64,000 bases of DNA from Strobilurus pachycystidiatus (lineage: Eukaryota > Basidiomycota > Agaricomycetes > Agaricales > Physalacriaceae): NCBI GenBank assembly GCA_019915135.1, contig JAHLMK010000002.1, positions 992,001-1,056,000 on the forward strand, written 5' to 3'. The notes beneath the pieces are model-generated. The model had not been told where the DNA came from and did not search any database. It saw nothing but the letters and a program-made list of their open reading frames with translations. This document shows, piece by piece, positions 45,089-54,815 of the stretch (positions are counted from its first letter, which is position 1; the number at the start of each line of letters is the position of its first letter). Made by a program: the position numbers and the translations under genes.

Positions 45089-46280
45089 TCATGGCGCATT
45101 CGTGCTGTCTTCACAGACCCACATTATCACCTGCTTAATGGCTTCCGTGACCGCCTCTGTGGTCACCGGCTGACCCGCTGGAGGGCAGTGAAGCAGCAGC
45201 ACTCTGCGCGTGTCCTTGTCGTAAGGTTTCCCATTCCGCCTCGCTTCTGCTAACGAGCAGTAGTATATATAGTCGCACAGGTAATGTCCTGCATCCATGG
45301 ATGAATAGACACCCTGAATCAAGGAAGTGTCAGACGCCATAGCTGGTGTCCTCAGTCGACAACTCACCTCGATGCCAGCAAGCTTCATATCCTGTACCAG
45401 GCGAACAACGTCAATATCCGATGTGAGCTCTAGGTTTTGAATGTCAATTGTATAGAACACTCATCCACGACAGTGCGAGATGCGTACCTTCCTCAAACCG
45501 TTCATAACCTGTTCCAAAGCCTCTGTTCGTGCGGGCGAGAAAGTTGTCTACCGGTGGTTCCGGGAGATTGTTGATGGCCAGCTGGGAATTTGCTGGCTGG
45601 AAGTCGGGCTGTCCTGGACCTGGAACGACCATGTTTCCGTTGGATTCGTCGGTCTTCTTGCCTGACGTGCATTGGGGAGCATATTTTCCATTGGCGTCCT
45701 TCATGTGGTACCCCGACTTGTGGGCAAGCTTCTCCATACGTAGAGGGCCGCGTCCAGCGGTTCCGATGTGAAAGATAAAGTCGTATCCTCGTCCAGGAGG
45801 GGACGGGAATGTGATGTCATTCTTGGCGCTGTCTGGTAGGACGGGCGGGCGTGCATCTATTCGCCAGCAATATTAGGCACATAAATAAGGGAAATTCGAG
45901 CACAGGAAACTAACGCAATCCCGGAATTATTGACGAGACTGCCTCGTATTGAATGGGAATCTGGAGTGCTGAGATCCGAAGTTCGCGTGGCGGAGGGCGT
46001 CGCGGTTCCTCATTCAGGATGGGCTGGCTTTCCTGGACGTCAGGAAGACTGGATGATGGATCTGAGGCAATCGCATTGGCAGGAGGATCTAGCGGAATGA
46101 AAGTATTCTGCAGGGGCCGGACAGCGAGCCAGGATGGATTCTCCTTGTATTGGGGGGACGGCTGGTTATCGCGGAATGGGCTGACAGTGAGCTCCGAGAA
46201 CAAGGGGGCTCAGAAACACATACACCGAGGCCCGTGAGAAGAACGTTGTACGTTACGCCCGAGTCTGTGAGCGGCGGCAT
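45089..46280 (-). CDS. Pyroglutamyl-peptidase I (C15) with a frame break at the first splice junction
   Basis: Cytosolic cysteine peptidase that removes N-terminal pyroglutamate. Downstream exons 45915-46180, 45488-45856, 45368-45429 and 45089-45313 join in phase. Family features: PFRDNQPSPQYKENPSWLAV (the 'GFGPF...NPSW' start), FIFHIGTAGRG, and the catalytic Cys in SSMDAGHYLCDYIYY; the catalytic His/Glu regions are less clear. The first exon (from the ATG at 46278-46280) reads YNVLLTGLG, exactly the expected start, but the only GT donor (gtgtatg) and the acceptor ending cag at 46181 leave the frame one base short. One more G before the donor would restore it. This may be a base-call error, an unusual donor, or a true disabling change. 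The central region has a larger insertion than bacterial relatives. Confidence 0.85.
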
Positions 46281-46441
46281 TGCTGGCCAATGTCCAACCT
46301 GTTGAGCGCGAGACCAAGCGACGACTCAAAACTAGGCACTCATCAGGTCGCCGTGCCGGCGTCTGCCGGGCTCGAGTTTGCGCCTATTTGCGTGCCCACT
46401 TTTTCTTCTGCGACAGCAATCTCCTCATCTGCTACAGAAAG

Positions 46442-49369
46442 ATGTCACGCTTCTTCAGACAAGCAGGCGACTCCGATTCCGACTCTGAGGAGTCCGATGA
46501 TGAGCTCATGTCGAGCGGCGACGACGCGCCCAAGGCCGCACCCTCAGCAGCCAAGCCCGCCATGTCCCGCTTCCTACGCACCGGCAACTCTGATTCAGAC
46601 AGCTCCGACGACTCCAGCGACTCGGACAGCGACAGCGATGACAGCGACGAAAAGCCTCGGAAAAGCAAATTCTTGCACAGCGATTCAGAGGATGATGACT
46701 CTGAAGAGGATACCAAGGCCGGTGCGCGCATCATGAGCGCACAAGAACGTCGTCTGGCCGAAATGGAGGCTACGGGGAAGGCTATGGATAACGCTCTCAG
46801 AATCAATGATTGGGTCGCTATATCTAATGGCGAGTTTACCGTCAACCCAAATCCATACATTCTCTAACGTCCGCCCAGAGTTCGACAAATTAGCTCGCAT
46901 GATCCAACGCCAACACAATGTATCCGAACCCATACCCCCCTTCTACATTCGTACTCTCGTCGGGCTGGAGGCTTCCCTCAAAACTGCTCTTGCGAAGGAG
47001 AAGGAGGCGAAGAAGAAAATGAACGCCACGAATGCCAAGGCCTTGACGGCGATGAAGCAAAAAGTGAAGAAGGCATCCAAGGAATATGAGACAGATGTCC
47101 AGCGGTACCAGAAAGTATGTGGATGCATCGATCATGCCCTGCGTACCCTCCAACAGTTCATAGGATCCCGAGGCGTTCGAGCGTGAATACGCCGCATTAA
47201 CAACTCGAGATGCTCCAGCGCCACCGGCGGCCAAGTCCAGCGCTGCGGCTGCCCTTGACGCGGACGCGGATGCGGAAGCAGCAGAGGATTTCACTCCAGT
47301 TGGAAAGGGAGGCAAGACGGTCCTGTTCACCTCCGAGAGCATCTATAAAAACTTGCAAGCCGTGAATGAAGCGCGTGGCAAGAAGGTCAGTATCCAGCTT
47401 CTGAGAAACACTGGTTTTTCAAGTTTACATCTCACCTAGAACACCGACCGAGTGGAACAAATACGAACCCTTGAGCAGACATTGGCCGTTGCCGTCACTT
47501 CGTATCAACGTATCCGTGTCCTTCTCGCCCTTATCTCCTCCCGTTTCGACTACAACTCGTCGGTCGCTACACACATGCCTTTGGAACTGTGGCTCAGCGC
47601 CCAACGTGAGGTGGATCAGCTTGTCTCCATCGTCGCTGCCGATTCGGCATATTCTATCCAAGAAACGACCGAGGACTACGACGAGATGATCGAGCGGAGT
47701 CCTGCTACTGAAAAGGATGGTGTCGTCCGGATACGCGGTAGCATCATCAGTTTCGTGGATCGCCTGGATGACGAGTTCACCAAGAGTCTTCAAAACATTG
47801 ATCCTCACGGTCCCGAATATGTTGATCGTCTTAAAGACGAAAAAGTGCTATACTGCACTATATGTCGCGCACAGGCCTTCTACGAGACTACGAAGCAGGA
47901 GGAGCCACTCGCGCGGGTGATTATGAGACGCCTCGAGCATATATACTCCAAGGTACCTTTCCATCGCAATGCGCTTTTCTGTTACTCATGTTTGACAGCC
48001 TGATCCCGTCGTTCAAGCACTTGAAGCTGCTGTCGAATCTTTAGACGCGAAGCCCACCTTGAGTCTGTCTAGTCAAGGTTCCACCTCCCTCTTGATACAC
48101 AATTTGTGTGTCTACCTGTACGGCGCTGGCAACTCCCTACTTCGTACTCGTGCCATGCTCAGCCACATCTACCATCATGCTTTGCACAACGACTTTTACA
48201 CGGCCCGCGACATGCTCTTGATGTCGCATCTCCAGGAGGCTATCCATTCTGCCGATGTTGCCACACAGATACTCTACAATCGCACTGTCGTGCAACTCGG
48301 ACTTTGCGCGTTCCGATGTGGCCTCATCAAAGAAGCCCAGACGACACTCCAGGACATCTTTACGACGCAGCGGGTGAAGGAACTCTTAGCACAGGGAGTC
48401 CACCAGCAACGATTCCAGGTCATCACTCCGGAGCAGGAGAAGGCTGAGAAGCAACGTCAACTCCCATTCCACATGCACATCAACACAGAGCTCTTGGAGG
48501 CGGCCTTCTTGGTTTCTAGCATGCTTGTCGAGATTCCCTTACTCGCCAGTATCGACTCGGAGGAGCTGAAAAGGAAGGCCATCTCTAAGCCTTTCCGCCG
48601 ACTTCTCGATTTCGCCGATCGCCAGATCTTCACGGGCCCTCCCGAAAGCACTAGGGATCACATCATGCAGGCCAGCAAGGCTCTACAGGACGGCGAATGG
48701 GAGAAATGTCGCGACCTCATTCAGAGCATCAAGATTTGGAGCTTGATGCCAGAAGTGGCATCTGTGAAGGAAATGCTGGCAAAGTAGGCGATATGTTCTT
48801 GTCTTAAAGCCCCCATTTGACCTTCTTGTTTCCTCGTAGACGTATTCAGGAGCAGGGTTTGCGGACCTTCCTGTTTACCTATTCGACGCACTATGCGACT
48901 CTTTCGCTCTCCCTTCTGGCTCGAACCTTTTCGCTGCCCCTTCGCACCGTGACCTCCATAGTATCGAAGATGATATGGACCGAAGAACTGTCTGCCTCTC
49001 TGGATCAGTCCGGCGGTGTAGTCGTCTTCCACCGTGTCGAAGTCTCCCGGGCCCAGCAATTGGCCCAGGTCATCGCCGACAAAGTGAATGCCATGGTCGA
49101 ACAAAGCGAGAAGACTTTGGACATCAAAATGGGCGGCACTGGTGGCTGGGGTGATCGTGCCGATGGCAACAAAGGCGAGAAGAGAGGCGAACAGACACAG
49201 GAACGTCGTGGACGCGGTGAGCGAAGAGGCGGCGGTGCTCGTGGTAAGAAGACTTCACTTTCCTTTTTTCGTATTGCTCCCATGCTGACGGGCTTCTCTC
49301 GCAGGAGCAATGCGTGGCCGCGGAGGACGATTCGCGCAGGGACTCGGGAACCAGATGCAGGCCTCTTAG
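46442..49369 (+). CDS. NIP1: Eukaryotic translation initiation factor 3 subunit C
   Basis: Core subunit of eIF3, contacting eIF1, eIF5 and the 40S subunit. Seven exons (46442-46829, 46879-47114, 47164-47385, 47440-47952, 47999-48783, 48840-49243, 49305-49369) give 870 aa, close to the family length. The N-terminus has the Ser/Asp/Glu blocks typical of eIF3c ([18 protein letters not shown], repeated [12 protein letters not shown]). The middle is helical ([20 protein letters not shown]), with [20 protein letters not shown], and the C-terminal PCI domain spans about 600-790 ([15 protein letters not shown] through [13 protein letters not shown]). It ends in an Arg/Gly-rich tail. The first intron (46830-46878) uses a GC donor. 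All junctions keep phase. Confidence 0.96.
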
Positions 49370-49535
49370 GTGTACTGTACTGTACTTGCTTGTTCATCGT
49401 TTTCTTACTATATATGTATGCTGAATGGACGGTGTACTTTTGCCTCATCCACGCCACGCGAGGTCTTGACGTCTGCCACTCCGAATCGATCAGTACGTGC
49501 TTCTTTCTTAGCAAGCATTCTCACCTCTGCCCGTC

Positions 49536-50394
49536 ATGGTCCGCAAAAGTGCAGCCAAACCTCAGACCAAGCAAGACGATGAGTTTCATTTCTCTTCCCA
49601 AGGCAGTGATGATCACATGTGCGCGACAGTTGCTTTGTCTCGAGGATTGAGCCGTGCTCATCGCGTCTTGCTTAGATTGAAACAAGCATTCGCAGAACGC
49701 GTCTTAGGTCTGCCGCATCTCTCGCGCCAAGTAGCTCTTTTGACGAAGCTCTCTAGCGGCAAAGGACAAGAAGAAGAAGGAGACGGAGAAGAAATTTCTA
49801 GCTGCCGCCACCAAACACCTCGCGAAAGACGTACGCGTTATTTCTCTGCTCATACGTGTCGCGTCGCTCATTCAGTGAAAATATTGAAGACTGACGAGGC
49901 CTCCCAACAATTGGAGGCTATATACCAGATTGCGTACGAGCCACGTTCATCAACACGACGTGTACTCATTGCTTGCAGCAACGACGAATATCAGAGGTTC
50001 ATCATAGCGTACGCCAGTATTGACGACGAGGTGACCCTCTCCTTATCCTCAACCGCACCTACACCTTACTCACCTTTCACACTTTCTTAGGTCCGCGGTA
50101 TTCTGGTGGCCATCCAGTCGGAGTACAACAATCTGGCGGTCATTATCCCTTTTTCGGCTAAGCATCTCTGGTAATTGACTTCAATGGTGTAGATGCTATC
50201 GGAAAAGCGAAGCAAGACCAATGAAGTCTCTGGTCAGTCCTGTGAAGCCGCGCACATCAAGGCCATCGGGAAAGTCAAGGAAGCCTGTCTCGGTTAGTAC
50301 GCGTTCCCTTCAACAGCCGGCACACATGACTAATTTCGTAGAGACTCAACGTATCGTCGACATGGTCAAACCCGGTGGAAACGAGGGATTGTAA
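49536..50394 (+). CDS. Hypothetical charged coiled-coil protein, splicing only partly resolved
   Basis: Starts MVRKSAAKPQTKQDDEFHFS at 49536. Two introns near 49618-49674 and 49707-49755 bring together LKQAFAERVLAAKDKKKKET and then EKKFLAAATKHLAKD, a Lys-rich helix. A further intron around 49829-49890 seems to lead to TDEASQQLEAIYQIAYEP. The 3' part reads MLSEKRSKTNEVSGQSC near 50191, then CLETQRIVDMVKPGGNEGL and stop TAA at 50392-50394, with an intron at about 50294-50341. The middle (about 49930-50190) has competing frames. I recognise no domain. A single gene over this interval is likely, but exact exons are uncertain. Confidence 0.45.
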
Positions 50395-50969
50395 TCGAGC
50401 TCTACCGCGCAGATGAACTACCCACAAAGTTAGGAACGACGTACATAAGTAGCAGTTTCAGAGAGATGTGTGTTAAGGCTCGTTCCAAGTCAATCTAGTC
50501 CTCGACTGGGCCGATTCATGTGTCTCGATCGCCGTACGCGTAAGATACGGAGGCCTTGATGCGATTGCTGCCTGCCCATGCTTGAGTTGAGCATCGTCCG
50601 ATCAGGTATGATTTTGGTTCACCTCTGGCCCCCGCATCTCGGTTTGTCCTATAGCGCGCGTGACCCCGGGAGCTAGAGCATTAACCACACTTAGACCAAG
50701 AAGCTGAAGGCTAGCAACCACGACGCGTCGGCAACGCATGCTAGTCAAATAAGTAATTGGTCAAGCGCGTCGGCAACAAGAACGCTTTGATTTCGATCGT
50801 GATTGCCTATTCTAGACTTGGTCCCGCTCTCTCCCAATGCTTTTTCGTTTCTCAACTGAGAGTAGAATGAGCCACTGACATGTTGCCCGTTTCCTTCTCC
50901 CCAACATCGGCATTTTTCTTTCGTCTGCCCAACGCGGTGACTGGTTTCCAACCACCACTATCTAGAGCC
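50395..50969. other. Intergenic
   Basis: 575 bases between two plus-strand genes. I looked for tRNA, 5S rRNA and snRNA signatures and found none convincing. An in-frame upstream ATG at 50880 exists for the kinase. Confidence 0.45.
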
Positions 50970-52503
50970 ATGTCTGATTGGCGCTACTCGCAAGAGAAAG
51001 CTGAGCGCTATGCTCCAGGAGGGTACCGGCCGACTAGCGCTGGGGAACGTCTGAAAGACGGACGGTACGAGATTCTGCGCAAGCTGGGCCATGGTACGCA
51101 GGCGACAGTCTGGGTAGCAAAAGATCTTCTTTCCTCGTAAGTCTGTCAGTTTTTGTGCTTATTTCTAGCAATCTCACATCTATAGACCTCAGAAATGCGT
51201 CACTGTCAAAATTATGACAGGTAATCTTTCCTTTGCCTGTGAGGACCGTTGCCAATGGTTGCAGATGAGTTTTCGTCACTCGGAGAACAGCATGAGGTCC
51301 AGGCTCTGGAACGTTTGCGCCAGTGGGAAGAGTTTCCCGACCACCCTGGGCGTGCGACCCTACCCAGTCTTCTTGACCGCTTCACGGTCACAAGTCAATA
51401 CGGGTCTCACACCTGTGTCGTGACGAAGCTGTTGGGACTCAGTCTCGCCGATATACAAACTTCCACATTCTCCGACGATGCCGTGCCAGAATTCATCATG
51501 AAACGTGTTGCCCGGGACGTTCTGCTCGCATTGGATATCGCCAACAATTATGGAAACAATCTCGTCCATACTGGTTTGTCCAGTCAGATGTTCGTATTTT
51601 GGATATACCCTCAACCATCTTGTCTAGATCTCAAACCAGCAAACATTCTGACCACTCTTCATTCTGGGTTTGACGTGGACGCTACAACCCTCCTGACAAC
51701 TTTCCCGAATGAGACTCTGGAAGAAAAGGCGCCAGATGGAAGCTTAATTACTATCACACGTCCTATTTCCCTTTCCTGTACTCCCGGCAGCGATGACCTA
51801 ATGGCGTGGAAGAATGTTCGCTATGTCCTTGCAGATTTCGGCGTTGGTCCGTCGTGCCCTACAAACCCAGATTTCCATGATAACATCCCGATTATAGCCC
51901 GTCTTTTTTCTCATCCACCCCTTGAGACCTACATGAACTCACTCATCACCTCGCCTTACGCGCGATCTCCCGAGTCTTCAGTCTACGGCCCATGGAATGC
52001 GTCGACCGACATTTGGAGTCTTGGTATTCTTGTCCGTATCAGCCTTCTTCGTTGCTCGTCCCTTATCATTTTTCCTTGCTCTAGCTCAAACACCTCTTGA
52101 CTACTGGAACATTCTTTCCGCTCGAACTACCCACAGTACACCTCCCTATTTACATATGGAGATTCTTTGGTCCGTTTCCAGAGTGGCTTTTAAAGGAGAG
52201 TAGAACATCCCACATCTTCTTTGATACACAAGGTTCAATTTTTTTTGCTTCTTGGCTCCCATCTATTCACCATCTCCACTCATAGGTACCCCTTTGCCTG
52301 AGTTCCTTGCCCAACTGCGGGGGACGCACCCTCCTAATATTGAAAAGGCATTCAAAGAGCTTCCAGAACATCTGAGACCATCGGACGTAGCTATCGATTT
52401 TCTCCTGAAGATGCTTGTTGTGGATGCGTTCAAGCGGCCGATGCCAATCGAGTTACTGCGGCATGCTTGGTTGGAGGACTGTCTAATAGATGACGAAGTG
52501 TGA
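50970..52503 (+). CDS. SRPK-like protein kinase
   Basis: Serine/threonine kinase of the SRPK group (CMGC), which phosphorylates Arg-Ser proteins and also has many fungal paralogues. Six exons (50970-51136, 51186-51220, 51265-51573, 51628-52031, 52085-52232, 52286-52503) give 426 aa. Visible: Gly-rich loop RKLGHGTQATVWVAKD, ATP lysine in VTVKIM (about residue 64), catalytic loop LVHTDLKPANI (HTD in place of HRD, as in SRPKs), DFG in YVLADFGVG (about 240), the APE region YARSPES, STDIWSLGIL, and C-lobe GPFPEWLL and FKRPMPIELLRHAWL. Fungal relatives are often expanded in mushrooms, so this may be a specialised copy. An upstream in-frame ATG at 50880 would add 30 residues. Confidence 0.9.
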
Positions 52504-52713
52504 ACCTCAATTGCATTGTGAACGGACTGGCCTGATAGCTTACTGTGTAGCCTTTTGCATACTTTTTTGAACACTTCGCACCTATGTAAAGGCTTTCTAC
52601 GAGGGTTCTCATTCTGATCTGAGGCAGCACGGCTCATTGGACCGTGATCACGGTCTAAATTTCTGTCTGTGTCCAGTAATTGTTCATTAACGTTCATAGA
52701 AACCAGAAGCGAG

Positions 52714-53904
52714 TCAAGTTGAAGATGCCATGAGGTATTCCACATAGTCAACCAGAAATTTTACCTGCTCGTAAGTTTCTATTGCCTTCGAGCTTCGCCG
52801 CCTCCGAACAACCTCAATGGCTTTTCCTACGACATCCAACGTTCTGAAATCGCTTGGAAGAGTGGACGCCCAGGCAGGATTGACTGTGCGGTCGTTAAGG
52901 GAGCCAAAAAGCCCAAGACGAATCATCCAACAGCACGCGACGACGCCTGCCCTCCCAACACCCCCACGACAATGCACTAGCACGGGAATGCCGCAAAGGG
53001 TGTAACGTTGTATCAAAGTCGTGAGATGCCGGTTCAGCACTGCCGGGTCTTGCGATGGTGCCAAGCCTTCTGGAGTTGGAAGTCTTCGACGCGTCAAAAA
53101 GGCATCATGAGAGAAATGCTAATAATACCTCATGACATCGATGCCCAATTCTTGCGCTAGGCGGTGATATTCCGGCCAGGGAGAGCCCAAGAATTCCAAC
53201 TCAGTGTCATCTAGACAACTAAGGCCAGGTGTAGCTCAGCGAGAATGAGCATGGAACACACGGCGAACTTACCACACTATACATGCGACTCCCATGTCTC
53301 TCATTCTCCGTAAGTCTGTCTCTAGATCACGACATACACCCGAACGACCTTTGACTGGGCCTTGTAAACGAACTGGCAAGCAATTAGATACGTGAATCAT
53401 GGCCAAGATGCGGCGGATCAAACCTTTCTTGCCGGGACATGAAGACAGGAATAGATTTCCGAGAGTAAAACTAGAGGCATTGGGTGATGAATCGGAAGGC
53501 AAGATCACGTTCGGCGCAGGGTCTCCCAAAGATAGCGGGTCCTGGAAGGCAAGCTCCGGCGTGGAAAGTGAGGCGGAAGGTGTATCAACACAGTAAGGCG
53601 GCTTTTGAACGAAGGCCGGCTTCGGCGTTGAGAGAGTGACCGATAGAGACAAAGACACCGAAGGGTGATTGGCATGTATCGTTGTGGATGTCATGTTGTC
53701 CTTATCGTATACTTCTGAATCGGTCACGTTCAGGGACAAGGAGCCCAAACTTGACACAGAGGGCGAGGCGGGGAAGCCAGAGTTCATAGCAGCTTGCAAC
53801 GCCTGGGAGACATGAGATCGAGTCCGGAGGTGAGCCGCTGTACCAGAGCCCGGACTCCTCGGACGACGAGGTGAAGGAGGGGGTGAGATGTCTGGTCGAC
53901 TCAA
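52714..53904 (-). CDS. Dual-specificity/tyrosine-type protein phosphatase
   Basis: Exons 53273-53904, 53129-53218 and 52714-53083 give 363 aa. The first ~170 residues are Ser/Pro-rich; the catalytic part begins near KKGLIRRILAMIHV. It contains CCLDDTELEFLGSPWPEY, LPTPEGLAPS (a proline-rich general-acid loop region) and the CX5R active site VLVHCRGGVGRAG with Cys at about residue 279 and Arg at 285, followed by the helix VVACCWMIRLGL. This is the cyclin-dependent-kinase-inhibitor-3/PTP-like type of small phosphatase with a fungal N-terminal extension. The substrate is unknown. Frame is kept at both junctions. Confidence 0.87.
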
Positions 53905-54135
53905 AGAAGTCGAAATGCCGTTGTCCGCGCATATTAAGCGATCGAGAGTAAACGAGGGAGATATCTCGCATACAGTAGAGTTGGAGCTGCATCGTGAGAC
54001 AGCTGAATCAGTGTTACAAGAGCACCCAGGGCGACACGACGCGAGTAGACATGCGAGGACATGAGGGCGAGAGCATCAGGTGGGATAATTGAGGAAACAC
54101 TGATACACGGTCAGTGGGTTAACTCGCGACGAAGA

Positions 54136-54687
54136 TTATGGCACAAACTTGATGGGATGTGTGGCAGACGTCTTCAATACGTGACTTTGAGAAGGCTGCG
54201 TTGACGAGCAGGACGCGACAAGGGGTAAATGTTCCTCCATTGCGCTGGATAGCTCATACACTAATGTCGACGCTGAAGGCATAGCCTGAGGAGTCGACTC
54301 GTCGTCGCGGTGCCTGTTGCTGAGCCACCAGACCTGGTTGTCGTCGTAGGACATCTGTCGAAGCTGAAGTTTGTTGTATACGTCCGGAGTGTGGATACAT
54401 AATGGCACATATCGCGTAGAGGCCCCGCGGAATCCAAACTTCAGGCGGCTGTATTCACTGGTGTGGTGTTGTGATGCCATATGTGCTAGCTGGCTGATGT
54501 GAGGATTATGCTGAGTCGTTTTGAAGAGGCTATTCACCATTTGCCACTGCGAATCTGGAGCATGGAAATTCATGGTCTGCGGACCAGCAGCAACAGCGCC
54601 GTTGGTGGCACCCATGCGCTCCAAATTGCGCTCCGCTAGCTTATGTGGATGTACAGAAGCCTCATCGGCTAGTAACAACGCCGACAT
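54136..54687 (-). CDS. Hypothetical protein
   Basis: Single open frame of 183 aa starting MSALLLADEASVHPHKLAER. It is rich in His, Gln, Ser and Met with no membrane helix, signal peptide or domain I know; SQWQMVNSLFKTTQHNP and YSRLKFGFRGAST look more like ordered sequence than chance. It lies between the phosphatase and ABC transporter, all on the minus strand. It may be a short real gene with further exons upstream that I could not find. Confidence 0.45.
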   Translation of the reverse strand: MSALLLADEASVHPHKLAERNLERMGATNGAVAAGPQTMNFHAPDSQWQMVNSLFKTTQHNPHISQLAHMASQHHTSEYSRLKFGFRGASTRYVPLCIHTPDVYNKLQLRQMSYDDNQVWWLSNRHRDDESTPQAMPSASTLVYELSSAMEEHLPLVASCSSTQPSQSHVLKTSATHPIKFVP

Positions 54688-54815
54688 GAGAGGAGAAGTA
54701 GAGTGACTTTGGATGGCGGAGTTTTGCTCGAGTGCTATATTTGCTTACATAATATGCGTATCCATGTTCCAGATATCCCCGATTGTGAGACTCGAAGGAG
54801 ATACAGTACAGTGGC

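Noticed and set aside
50640..50760. Possible snRNA or tRNA in the gap before the kinase
   Set aside because: A CTTCTTGGTCTAAGTGTGG-like string slightly recalled U2, but the conserved U2 5' end and branch-binding sequence are absent, and no cloverleaf forms.
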